Shown here piece by piece: positions 10,316-18,663 of a stretch of 64,000 nt of DNA. Numbering within the stretch: the first letter of the stretch is position 1; every line of letters starts with the position of its first letter. The translations under genes were made by a program, and so were the position numbers. The notes under the pieces were generated by a model that saw nothing but the letters and a program-made list of their open reading frames with translations, did no database searches and had not been told where the DNA came from. This stretch comes from JALUZX01 sp964561605. GTDB taxonomy: Bacteria > Planctomycetota > UBA1135 > JALUZX01. Where the stretch lies: the NCBI GenBank assembly GCA_964561605.1, contig CAZLQD010000004.1:1-64000 (forward strand), given 5' to 3'.

Positions 10316-10373
10316 AATATCCACTTTCTCCCTGAACCCAGGGCCCCCAGGACCGCCGGGAGGTCGAACCGCC

Positions 10374-12155
10374 ATGAGGTGCATTGGAATCTTCGGGCCA
10401 GCCCTCCTTCTCCTGGCCCCCCTTCTCCTCCGGGCCCAGGAACCCCCCGCTTCCGACCCGGTCCTCCTGGAACGGAGGGCCGTGGAGAAGCTCTCCCGCC
10501 TGACCGAAACCCTCTCGGACATCTCGGCCAGGCTGAAGGCCGCCGACCCGGCCAAGTCCCGCCTGGCCCGGGCCGCCTTGAAGTACCTCGGCGAGAAGGG
10601 CGTGGAAGACGAGATGAAGGCCGCCCTCGAGGACATGACCCGGGGGAAGTGGCAAAATGCTCTGGACCGGATGGACAAGATCCAGAAGGACCTGGCCGCC
10701 CTGCTGGATCTCCTCCTGGACCGGAACAAGCAGCTCCTGGACCTCCTGGAGAAGATCCAGGACCTGGAAAACCTCCGGAAGGAATTGAAGGACATCCTGG
10801 GGGAGCAGGAAGCCGAAAGGGACCAGGCCCGCAGGACGGCCGGGCTGAAAGACCTCGGGGAGAGGCTGGAAGCGGCCGCCCGCCGCCTGGCCGGCCTGGA
10901 AAAGGAGCAGAGGGACCTCCTGGGCCGCCTCCCTGCCGGGCCGGCGGGGAAACTCGCCCCTCCCCAGGAGGCCCTGCGTCGGAAGACCGAGGCCGCCGCG
11001 GAGGAACTGGAGAAACTCGAGGCCCGGGCCCGGTCCGCCTTGGGAGAGAAGCCCCCGGCCGCCTCCTCCCAGGTCCGACTGGCGGCCCGTTCCATGGAGT
11101 CCGCCGCCAAGGCCCTGGAGAAATCTTCCCCCGGGCGGGCCGGCTCCTCCATGGAGAAGGCCGCCCGGCGTCTGAAGAAGGCCCGGGAGGCCCTGGAGAA
11201 CCTGGCCCGCCGGACCCGTGACAAGATCCACCGCCTCTCCCTGGGCGAACAGGCCCGGGCCCAGGCCGCCACGGCGGCCCGCACAAGGGCCCTGGCCGAA
11301 AAATTCCGGAAGGGCGGAAAGGACCTCCCGGGCGGCAAAGGGGTCTCCCAGGCCGTGCCCTTCCAGGAGAAGGCCGCCGGGGAACTGGGCAAGGGGAAGG
11401 CCAGGCCGGCCCTGTCCGACCAGGAAGAGGCCCTGAAGAACTTGAAGAAGGGCCTCCAGGAGGCCGAGGAGGCCCTCCGCCAGGCCCGCCGGAGACTCCA
11501 GGAGGAACTGCTCCGGGCCCTCCAGGAACGGATCGCCGGGATCCTGGCCCGGCAGAAGCAGGTCTCCGCCGCCACGAGGGTGCTCCACGCCAGGGCCCGG
11601 GGGGCCGATCCGCCTCCCCGGGCGGTCCGTGTCCGGGCATCCAAGCTCTCCCAGACCGAAGGGGCCCTGGCGGAGGAGGCCCGGAGAGCCGTGAAGATCC
11701 TCCGGGAGGAAGGCACCACCGTGGTCCTCCCGGAAATCTTGGATACGGTGAAACGATACCTCCTCTACCTGAAGGAAGATCTCGGGAAGGGCAGGACGGG
11801 TCCTCCCGTCCAGGCCAGGCAGGCCGAAGTGGAGAACCTCCTCTCCGCCGCACTGGAGGCCTTGAAGCGGGAGCAGGAGAAGCGGGACGACCAGGAGAGC
11901 TCCTCCAACGACCGGCAGCCCCCCCGGAACCAGCCCCTCGTGGACCGGAGGGCCGAACTCAAGATGATCCGGCTACTCCAACAGGACGTGTACGAAGCCA
12001 CTCTCAGGGCCAAGATCCTTTCCGAGAAGGACCCGGCCTCGGCCGGGAGGGAGGCCGAAAGGCTCGCCCCCAGGCAGAGGAAGATCTACGAGCTGACCCG
12101 AAAGCTCGCCGACCGGATCCAGAAGGACCTGGCCGAGGAGGAGGAAGGGAAATGA
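10374..12155 (+). CDS. Secreted coiled-coil protein of unknown function
   Basis: A 593-residue protein with a signal peptide (GIFGPALLLLAPLLLRAQ). The remainder is almost entirely charged helix with Leu heptads, for example LLDLLLDRNKQLLDLLEKIQ near 110 and LEKEQRDLLGRLP near 175. It contains neither Cys nor enzyme motifs in the parts I read. Its stop overlaps the next start (ATGA), and it is 58 bases after the DUF4175-like gene, which also ends in coiled coil. The two may pair through their helices. I do not recognise a named family. Confidence 0.7.
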   Translation: MRCIGIFGPALLLLAPLLLRAQEPPASDPVLLERRAVEKLSRLTETLSDISARLKAADPAKSRLARAALKYLGEKGVEDEMKAALEDMTRGKWQNALDRMDKIQKDLAALLDLLLDRNKQLLDLLEKIQDLENLRKELKDILGEQEAERDQARRTAGLKDLGERLEAAARRLAGLEKEQRDLLGRLPAGPAGKLAPPQEALRRKTEAAAEELEKLEARARSALGEKPPAASSQVRLAARSMESAAKALEKSSPGRAGSSMEKAARRLKKAREALENLARRTRDKIHRLSLGEQARAQAATAARTRALAEKFRKGGKDLPGGKGVSQAVPFQEKAAGELGKGKARPALSDQEEALKNLKKGLQEAEEALRQARRRLQEELLRALQERIAGILARQKQVSAATRVLHARARGADPPPRAVRVRASKLSQTEGALAEEARRAVKILREEGTTVVLPEILDTVKRYLLYLKEDLGKGRTGPPVQARQAEVENLLSAALEALKREQEKRDDQESSSNDRQPPRNQPLVDRRAELKMIRLLQQDVYEATLRAKILSEKDPASAGREAERLAPRQRKIYELTRKLADRIQKDLAEEEEGK

Positions 12156-13153
12156 GAACGAGAAAGAGCGCCCTGGTCCTGGCAGGCCTCCTGGCCTGGG
12201 CCGGCCCCTCCCTTCCGGCCCGCCAGAAGCCCTCGCCCCTGGGAGCCAGGATCTCCGCCCTGGCGGCCCACATCCGGAAGGCCGCAGGCAAGGCCGGAAA
12301 GGCCCTTGCCCTGGCCCGCCGGGCCGCACGGGAGGAGGACCCCCGCAAGGCCGACCGGGCCCTGGCCCTGGCATTTCCGGCTTACGGCAAGGCCCTGGCC
12401 CTCCTGGAGAAGGGCGATCCCTCGGCCGCTGTGGAGCTGGCCCGGCTGGCCGACGGGGCGAAGGATCCCTACGTGAAACTCCACGCCCTCTACCACCTGG
12501 GCCGCCTCCTCCTGGATGGAGACGATCCCGAAGGAGCGGCCGACGCATTCAGCCGTTTCTTCGCCGGGAAGAGTCACCTCTCCCCCCTGGAACCGGAGGC
12601 CTCCTTCTTCTACGGCATCTCCCTCAGCAAGATCCCGAGCCCCGAGGAGGCGGCCGAGGTCCTGGCCTCCTTCCTGAAGGGATTCCCCCGGGCGCCGGAG
12701 CGCTACAGGGCCGTTGCCGCCCAGGTCCTGCAGGAACTCCGGGCCCCCCAGGCGGATCCCCTGGAAGGGATCGCCGACCTCATGAAATCGGTTGAGCGCA
12801 ACCTCAAGCGCGGCGACCCCGGAGAGAAGACGGTCCGGCGGGAGAAGGAGATCCTGGACAAGCTCGACGATCTCCTGAAGAAGATGGAGCCCAAGAAGAA
12901 CTCCAGGAAGAGCCCCTCCTCCGGCGGAGGGGCCGACTCCAAGCCGTCCCGTCCCGCCTCGAACTCCAAGCCCCACGGGAGCCCCAAGGGCCTGGGAAGT
13001 CTCCACCGGGGGAGAGCGGCCCTGGCCGAACGCTGGGGGAAACTCCCCGGGAAGGAACGAGAGAAAGTGCTCCAGGAGCTGAGGAAGCGCTTCCCTCCGC
13101 GGTACAGCGCCCTCCTGGAGGCCTACTTCCGGAAGCTCAGCAAGAAGCGATGA
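12152..13153 (+). CDS. Secreted TPR-like repeat protein
   Basis: A 333-residue protein with a signal peptide (SALVLAGLLAWAGPSLPA). Residues about 70-230 contain Ala/Leu-rich helical pairs of TPR type (VKLHALYHLGRLLLDG, AADAFSRFFAG, AAEVLASFLKGFP). A low-complexity Ser/Lys/Pro linker at about 255-290 precedes a conserved-looking tail (WGKLPGKEREKVLQELRKRF, then YSALLEAYFRKLSKKR). I associate similar tails with the last genes of planctomycete vWA operons. It is probably an adaptor in the same envelope complex. Confidence 0.65.
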   Translation: MRTRKSALVLAGLLAWAGPSLPARQKPSPLGARISALAAHIRKAAGKAGKALALARRAAREEDPRKADRALALAFPAYGKALALLEKGDPSAAVELARLADGAKDPYVKLHALYHLGRLLLDGDDPEGAADAFSRFFAGKSHLSPLEPEASFFYGISLSKIPSPEEAAEVLASFLKGFPRAPERYRAVAAQVLQELRAPQADPLEGIADLMKSVERNLKRGDPGEKTVRREKEILDKLDDLLKKMEPKKNSRKSPSSGGGADSKPSRPASNSKPHGSPKGLGSLHRGRAALAERWGKLPGKEREKVLQELRKRFPPRYSALLEAYFRKLSKKR

Positions 13154-13154
13154 G

Positions 13155-14390
13155 ATGAAGAGGCTCCACCTTCTCCTTCTCCTTCCCCTTCCCCTCCCGG
13201 CCCCCGCCCCTCCCCGGGCGCCCCTCCTCCTGGTCCGGCCCGTCCTGGGAAAGGCCTTCGGCGCGCGTCCCCTCTCGGCCGGAGGGAACCGGCTGGTCTT
13301 CCTTGGAAAGAAGGGAAGGAGGATCGTCCTCGATGCATCCGCCGTGGAAGAAATCCTCCCGGGCCGGCCCGGCCCCCGCCCTCCGAGAGGCCCATTCCTC
13401 TTCCTTCCCGGCGGCGAGTCCCTCCCCGTGGAAGCGATCCGGAGCGGCAGGAAGGGAGGGGTCGTCCCCCTGGTCCGGGGGACCCGCATCGGGGAGATCC
13501 CGCTGGACGAAATCGCCGGCTTCCAGTGGCCCAGGAGGCCCCGGAGGGGAATGCCCGAGACCTTGAAGGAGCTGGACCCCTCGAAGAGACCTTCCGGGAG
13601 GGATCTCCTCTTCCTCGTGAAGGACAAGGGCAAGATCCTGGAGGTGGCCGTCACCGTCCTCGGCCTGGCAAGGGGGGGGCTGCGCTTCCAGTTCGCCGGA
13701 AAGGAGAGGACCGTCCCCCTCTGGAGGGTGGCGGGCCTCCTCCTCGGAAAGGCCCCGGGAGAGGAGAGAGCCGACCGGCCCCGGCCGAACCAGTCCGTCG
13801 AATTCGAGCGTGGCGGGTATCTCCTGGGCAAGATCCCCGCCTGGGATTCCCGTGGGATCCGTTTCCTCCATCCCCTCCTGGGGGAGATGCGCTTCTCCTG
13901 GAAGGACCTGTTCCGCCTCAGGCCTTCCCTCGACCGCCGCCGGGAGCTCGCCTCCCTGGAACTCCTCTCCGACCGGGCCGTTCCGGCCTTCGACCGGGTC
14001 TGGCCTCTCCGGAGGGACAGGAACCTGGAAGGCGGCCCCATACGTATCCACGGAACCTACTTCGAGAAGGGGTTCGTCTTCCTCCCCGAGAGGAGCCTCA
14101 CCTTCCCGGTTCCCCGGGGATTCCGCCTCTTCAGGGCCGTCCTGGGAATCGAGGATTCCGGCGGGGGCCGGGGAGCGGCGGTCTTCCGGATCCGGGCCGG
14201 CGGCAAGGTCGTCTTCGAGGAAACGATCCGGGCGGGCCGGGATCCCCGGGATGTCGTCCTGGACCTGGGGAAGGCCCGGACCTTGACCCTCCAGGCCGAT
14301 TTCGGCCCCGAGCTGGACCTGGGGGATCACTGTGTCTTCGCCCGGCCGAGGCTCCTCCTTCCTCCCCCGGGAAAGGAGGACGCCCCATGA
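13155..14390 (+). CDS. Secreted NPCBM/NEW2-domain protein
   Basis: A 411-residue protein starting one base after the previous stop, with a Leu/Pro-rich signal peptide. Residues about 40-270 are beta-rich and unassigned. The C-terminal 130 residues look like an NPCBM/NEW2 carbohydrate-binding module: FRLFRAVLGIEDSGGGRGAA near 320, then VFRIRAGGKVVFEETIRAG and a final strand pair LDLGDHCVFARPRLLLPP. NPCBM modules bind sugars in glycosidases, but no catalytic domain is attached here. Its stop overlaps the first HtrA start, so it is probably co-expressed with the protease trio. Confidence 0.7.
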   Translation: MKRLHLLLLLPLPLPAPAPPRAPLLLVRPVLGKAFGARPLSAGGNRLVFLGKKGRRIVLDASAVEEILPGRPGPRPPRGPFLFLPGGESLPVEAIRSGRKGGVVPLVRGTRIGEIPLDEIAGFQWPRRPRRGMPETLKELDPSKRPSGRDLLFLVKDKGKILEVAVTVLGLARGGLRFQFAGKERTVPLWRVAGLLLGKAPGEERADRPRPNQSVEFERGGYLLGKIPAWDSRGIRFLHPLLGEMRFSWKDLFRLRPSLDRRRELASLELLSDRAVPAFDRVWPLRRDRNLEGGPIRIHGTYFEKGFVFLPERSLTFPVPRGFRLFRAVLGIEDSGGGRGAAVFRIRAGGKVVFEETIRAGRDPRDVVLDLGKARTLTLQADFGPELDLGDHCVFARPRLLLPPPGKEDAP

Positions 14391-15883
14391 AGGGCCTCGC
14401 CCCGCTGATCCTTCTCCTCCCGGCGGCCGCCCTACCCGCCCAGGTGGGAGAGGCCCGGATCCGCCTGGTGGAAAGGCTCTCCCCCACGGTGGTCTCCGTC
14501 ATGTCCCTCACCCGTCCCGGGGGGGGTTCGGGGGTGATCCTGGACGAGAGGGGAACGGTCCTCACCAACTTCCACGTGGTCATGGGCTCCATGAAGGGAC
14601 CCCGCCCGGGGAGGATGAAATGCGGCCTTCCGGGAGGAAGAATCCTCCCTGCCCGGGTCCTGGGCATCGACCCTGGAGGAGACCTGGCCCTCCTCCGGCT
14701 CCAAGGGAGGGAAGGAGAGAGATTCCCCTGGGCCCCCCTGGGGAGCGAATCGGACCTGGAACCCGGGGATTTCGTCCTGGCCATGGGCAACCCCTTCCTC
14801 CTGGCGGCGGACTTCACCCCTACGGTCACCCTGGGGATCGTCTCGGGCCTCGGGCGCTACATGCCCGGAACGAAGGGCATGCTGGTCTACCCCGACTGCA
14901 TCCAGACCGACGCCGCCGTGAACCCGGGCAACTCGGGGGGGCCTCTCTTCGACATGCAGGGCCGGGTCGTGGGGATCAACGGGAGGATCTCCATCGGGCC
15001 CAGGGGGAGGGTGAACGCCGGGGTGGGGTTCGCCGTATCGGCCGACCTGGCCCGCCGTTTCCTTCCGGACCTCCTTGCAGGGAAGGTCTGCTCCCACGGC
15101 TCCCTCAGGGTGGACGCCCGGGAGATGGGAGGAAAGAAGGGCCTCCTCGTGGCGGCCATCGAGGAGGACGGACCCGCCTGGAACGCCGGAATCCGGGAAG
15201 GGGATTTCCTCCTCGCCCTGGACGGGCGGCCCTTCCGCGGCCAGAACGACCTGCTCCGGAGGATCTCCTCCCTTCCCTCCGGGTGGGGCGTGAACCTGGA
15301 CTGGCGCCGGGCAGGAGAGAAGAAAGTCCGTTCCTCCTGGGTCCGCCTCGCCCCCTCGGCCCCCCTGGACCCCAAGCTCGCCTCGTGGGAACCGGAGGAC
15401 CTGGACCGGGTCCTGGCCGAGGAAACCCGGCTGGCCGAAAATCGTGCCCTCCGGGCCCTGGGGCTCTCTCCGGGGTCCACGAGGCCCGTCCCGCCCCGAC
15501 TTCGGAGGAGGGTCCTCCGGGGGGACCCGTCCCTCCTGCACAGCCTGGACCCGCCCGAAGCCGTCCTCCCCTCCCGGGGAGCCTGCCTTCCCCCCTTTCC
15601 CGGGGGTGCGGAATTCGACGGGGGCGAAAAAGTGGATGGAAGGACCGCCCTGGTGATCCTCCTTCCGGGAGAGAAGGGGGAGAAGCTCTTCCTCGACGCC
15701 GAGACGGCTCTCCCCCTGGGGACGGCCTTCCTCCCCTCCCCCGGGGAGGAAGAGGTGAGGCTCCTGGTCAAGAAGTGGAACCGCTCCGGGAGGGTTCCCT
15801 TTCCCGAGAGAGTCGCCTGGGTCCGGGGAAACCAAGTCCTCCTGGAGGAGGCCTTCTCCCCACCCGGAAAGGAGGTCCGGTGA
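14387..15883 (+). CDS. HtrA/Deg-type serine protease with PDZ domain (intact triad)
   Basis: A 498-residue secreted protease of family S1C. The signal peptide is LAPLILLLPAAALPAQ. The trypsin-like domain carries His63 in TNFHVV, Asp99 in GGDLALL and Ser183 in NPGNSGGPLF, so the triad is complete. A PDZ domain follows (GLLVAAIEEDGPAWNAGIRE near 260, then GDFLLALDGRPF). The last 170 residues are an extra domain not usual in DegP/DegS. The ATG overlaps the preceding stop, and the gene opens a block of three overlapping HtrA paralogues. A role in envelope protein quality control or signalling is inferred from the family. Confidence 0.9.
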   Translation: MKGLAPLILLLPAAALPAQVGEARIRLVERLSPTVVSVMSLTRPGGGSGVILDERGTVLTNFHVVMGSMKGPRPGRMKCGLPGGRILPARVLGIDPGGDLALLRLQGREGERFPWAPLGSESDLEPGDFVLAMGNPFLLAADFTPTVTLGIVSGLGRYMPGTKGMLVYPDCIQTDAAVNPGNSGGPLFDMQGRVVGINGRISIGPRGRVNAGVGFAVSADLARRFLPDLLAGKVCSHGSLRVDAREMGGKKGLLVAAIEEDGPAWNAGIREGDFLLALDGRPFRGQNDLLRRISSLPSGWGVNLDWRRAGEKKVRSSWVRLAPSAPLDPKLASWEPEDLDRVLAEETRLAENRALRALGLSPGSTRPVPPRLRRRVLRGDPSLLHSLDPPEAVLPSRGACLPPFPGGAEFDGGEKVDGRTALVILLPGEKGEKLFLDAETALPLGTAFLPSPGEEEVRLLVKKWNRSGRVPFPERVAWVRGNQVLLEEAFSPPGKEVR

Positions 15884-16884
15884 AGCTCCTCCTTCCTTTC
15901 CTCCTTCTCGCTTCCCCTCCGGGCCCTTCCCGCCCCATGACGGCCTCGGTCTTCCGGAAGGTCCGGCCCGCCCTGGTCCAGGTCCTGGCTCCGGGAGGAT
16001 TCCGGGGGATTCCCTCCCGGGGATCGGGGGTGATCGTCTCCCCTTCCGGCCTGGTCCTGACCTTCTATACCGCCGTATTCGAGGAAGGGACCGTTCGGGT
16101 GGCCCTTCCCGACGGAAAGGAGGTCCCCGTCCGGGTGGCGGCCAAGGCCCCCGATCTCAAGGCCGCCCTCCTCCAGCTCCCCGGAAAGGGCCCCTTCCCC
16201 TTCGTGGAGCTCCCGCCGCCGGGGTGGAAACCCCGGCCGGGCCTTCCCGTCGTACAGGTTTCCTTTCCCTTCGGAATCTCCGGGCCGGGAGACCCCCCCT
16301 CGGTCTTCCTGGGCCTGGTCAAGGCCAGGATCCGCCTGGACCTCCGCCTCAGGCTCCAGGACTTCGGCCTGGAAAGACCCGTCCTGCTCGTGGGCACCCC
16401 CTCCAACCCTGGCGCCCAGGGCGGAGGGATCTTCGACCTGGAAGGAAGACTTGCGGGAATGGTGGGGCGCGCCGTGGAGGCCAGGGAAACCAACACCTAC
16501 GTAAACTACGCCGTACCCGTGGACCTCCTCAGGGACTTCGTCCTCGGCAAAGGGCGGAAGGGAGGGAGGGCCCCGGTCCCGCCCGGGAAGAAAGGACCAC
16601 CCCCCTACCTTGGCCTGAAACTCCTGGACTTCGGCTTCCATTCCTCCCCGCCGGCCTACGTGGACCGGGTCCTCCCCGGCTCCCCCGCCGCCCGGGCAGG
16701 CCTCCAGCCGGACGACCTGATCCTGGAGCTCGCCGGCAAACCCGTCAGGACCTGCGCCGAGTTCAAGAAAGTCCTGAAGGGCCTGGCACCGGGAAAGGCC
16801 GTCTCCCTGGTCTTCAAGAGGGGCCCCAAGGTGAAGTTCACCCGGATCACCCCCCTTCCCGGAAAGGAAGAAAGGAAGAGATGA
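15880..16884 (+). CDS. HtrA-like pseudoprotease with PDZ domain
   Basis: A 334-residue secreted homologue of the upstream protease, starting at GTG within its stop region (GTGA). The fold-defining landmarks are kept (GSGVIVSPSGLVLT, NPGAQGGGIFDL), but all three catalytic positions are replaced: His by Thr64 (TFYTAV), Asp by Lys94 (PDLKAALL) and Ser by Gln180 (GAQGG). The C-terminal PDZ domain is intact in appearance (YVDRVLPGSPAARAGLQPDD, LILELAGKPVRT). I infer a non-catalytic binding or regulatory subunit, perhaps mixing with the active paralogue in trimers as HtrA proteins do. Confidence 0.85.
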   Translation: MKLLLPFLLLASPPGPSRPMTASVFRKVRPALVQVLAPGGFRGIPSRGSGVIVSPSGLVLTFYTAVFEEGTVRVALPDGKEVPVRVAAKAPDLKAALLQLPGKGPFPFVELPPPGWKPRPGLPVVQVSFPFGISGPGDPPSVFLGLVKARIRLDLRLRLQDFGLERPVLLVGTPSNPGAQGGGIFDLEGRLAGMVGRAVEARETNTYVNYAVPVDLLRDFVLGKGRKGGRAPVPPGKKGPPPYLGLKLLDFGFHSSPPAYVDRVLPGSPAARAGLQPDDLILELAGKPVRTCAEFKKVLKGLAPGKAVSLVFKRGPKVKFTRITPLPGKEERKR

Positions 16885-17978
16885 AAGCTCCGCTCCCGTT
16901 CCTTCCCTTCCTTTTGGCCGCCCTCCTCCCCGCCCAGAAGCGGGGGGAGCTCGAGATCCTCTCGGAGAAGATTCCCTCTCTCCTGGAGCGGACCTCCCCC
17001 TGGCTGGTGACCATCCAGGTCTACGGAGGGAGCAGGGCGGCCCTGGCGCCCCCGGCCCGGAAGGATGGGACCTTCCGCAAGAAAGAAGGAAAGGAGGAGA
17101 AGAAGAAGGGCGGCCCACTCCCGGTCCCCCCCGGGCTCCCCTTTCCCGTGGCCAGGGGCGCCACCACGGGGGTGCTTCTCTCCCGGGACGGCCTGGTCCT
17201 CACCTCCCTTTGGTCCTTCCAGCTCCAGCCCGTTGCGGTGGTGGTGACCCTCTCCGACGGAAGGAAATTCACCGCCCGGGCCCTGGGAAGGGACTTCTCC
17301 CGGGGCCTGGCCCTCCTCCGGATCGAAGGCCGGGATCTCCCCGTCCCCGAACCCGCACCACCGGAATCATTCCGAACCGGGTCGTGGGTGGTCGCCCTGG
17401 GGAGGGTCTTCGGCCGCTCCCTCCCGGAGCCCTCCCTGGGAATCGTCTCGGCCTCGGGAAGGATCGGCGGAAAGGCCGTCCAGACCGACGCATCCACCTC
17501 CCCGGCCAACTACGGCGGGGCGCTGGTGGACCTCTCGGGAAGGATCCTGGGGGTCATCGTGCCCCTGTCGCCGGCGGGATACGCCGCAGGAATCCGGTGG
17601 TACGACTCGGGAATCGGTTTCGCCGCGGACTGGAGGGGGATCCTCCGGGTCCTGCCCAGGCTGAAGAAAGGGGAAGACCTCTTCCCGGCCTTCCTGGGGG
17701 CCCGGCCCTCTCCCGGGGACCTGGGGCCGGGAATGAGGCTCGCCGGCGTAACGGGCCCGGCGGCCCGGGCGGGCCTGAAGAAAGGGGACCGGATCCTGGC
17801 CTTCTCGGGCGTCCCCGTGAGAGACCCATTCCACCTGCAGCGCCTCCTGGCCTCCCGCTACGCGGGGGAGAGGGTCCGCCTGGTGGCGAGCCGGGGAAAG
17901 AGGGCCTGGAAGGTGGAAATCCTGCTGGGAAAGCGGCCCCTCCCCGTTCCCGGGAAGACTCCCTTTCCCGGGAAATGA
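16881..17978 (+). CDS. Second HtrA-like pseudoprotease with PDZ domain
   Basis: A 365-residue secreted paralogue starting at an ATG overlapping the previous stop. A Lys/Glu-rich insert at about 60-80 precedes the S1C-like core. The triad positions are His to Trp111 (LTSLWSF), Asp to Gly142 (FSRGLALL) and Ser to Tyr211 (SPANYGGAL). A PDZ domain ends the protein (GVTGPAARAGLKKGDRILAF). It is a degenerate protease that keeps the glycine turn GGAL and the TDAS strand, suggesting selection on the fold and not on catalysis. It converges with the methyltransferase gene 10 bases further on. Confidence 0.85.
   Translation: MKAPLPFLPFLLAALLPAQKRGELEILSEKIPSLLERTSPWLVTIQVYGGSRAALAPPARKDGTFRKKEGKEEKKKGGPLPVPPGLPFPVARGATTGVLLSRDGLVLTSLWSFQLQPVAVVVTLSDGRKFTARALGRDFSRGLALLRIEGRDLPVPEPAPPESFRTGSWVVALGRVFGRSLPEPSLGIVSASGRIGGKAVQTDASTSPANYGGALVDLSGRILGVIVPLSPAGYAAGIRWYDSGIGFAADWRGILRVLPRLKKGEDLFPAFLGARPSPGDLGPGMRLAGVTGPAARAGLKKGDRILAFSGVPVRDPFHLQRLLASRYAGERVRLVASRGKRAWKVEILLGKRPLPVPGKTPFPGK
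17947..17974. terminator. Possible bidirectional hairpin between convergent genes
   Basis: TTCCCGGG at 17947-17954 pairs with CCCGGGAA at 17967-17974, giving an 8-base stem and 12-base loop. It is placed at the end of the plus-strand operon and faces the end of the minus-strand methyltransferase. There is no T tract, so termination is only inferred. Confidence 0.35.
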
Positions 17979-17988
17979 TCCGCTCCGG

Positions 17989-18663
17989 TCAGGCCTTCAC
18001 GGCCCGGAGCATCCGCACCATCCCGCGGAAGAAGATCTTCTCCCCTCCAGGCCGCAACCCCATCCCCCCCAGGATCCCCTTCCAGTCCTTCCCGATGAAG
18101 TCGAAGGCGTAGGGACACTCCATCCTGGTGAAGGCCCACCGGAAGAACCAGGGGAGATCGGAGATCTCGAACTCGTTGTAGTCCAAGAGCCAAAGTGATC
18201 CGTTCTGCCGCAAATGCCGCCCGGCGTTCTCCAGGATGACGGGGCGCACCTCGTGGGGGAAACCGTGGAGGACGAAGGAGATCAGGACGTGGTCGAACTC
18301 TTCGCCCAGGTCGAAGGGAACGTCGATCCTCTGCTCCCGGACCTCCACGTGGGGGACGCGGGCGAAGCGCTTCCGGAAGGCGGCGATCATCTCTTCGCCG
18401 ATGTCGAGGCCCACGATCTTCCCACCGGGTCCGGTCCGCCGGGCCAGGAGGGCGTCGTTCCGGCCCGTTCCCGCCCCGAGATCCAGGATCCGGTCCCCCG
18501 GCTTCACATCCATGAACCCCAGGGCCCTCCTGAGGAAGAGGGGGTAGTAGCCCAGGGTCATGAGGTTCATGAGAAGGTCGTAGTGCCTGGCCATGAACCC
18601 CCTGACCTCCACCTCCGAGTCGGGGTAGAGCCTGGGTTTCTCCTTGCGGGCCGCCTCGTTCAT
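17989..18663 (-). CDS. Class I SAM-dependent methyltransferase
   Basis: A 224-residue protein starting at the ATG (18663) that overlaps the upstream stop. A longer frame reaching 19653 runs antisense within the neighbour and is rejected. Motif I is DLGAGTG at 61-67, followed by KIVGLDIGEEMIAAFRKRF (motif II acidic residue). The motif IV/V region reads FDHVLISFVLHGF and LRQNGSLWLLDYNEF. It is closest in style to UbiE/COQ5-like enzymes, but the substrate cannot be read from the sequence. ATGA coupling to a secreted glycosidase gene is odd for a cytosolic enzyme. Confidence 0.8.
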   Translation of the reverse strand: MNEAARKEKPRLYPDSEVEVRGFMARHYDLLMNLMTLGYYPLFLRRALGFMDVKPGDRILDLGAGTGRNDALLARRTGPGGKIVGLDIGEEMIAAFRKRFARVPHVEVREQRIDVPFDLGEEFDHVLISFVLHGFPHEVRPVILENAGRHLRQNGSLWLLDYNEFEISDLPWFFRWAFTRMECPYAFDFIGKDWKGILGGMGLRPGGEKIFFRGMVRMLRAVKA

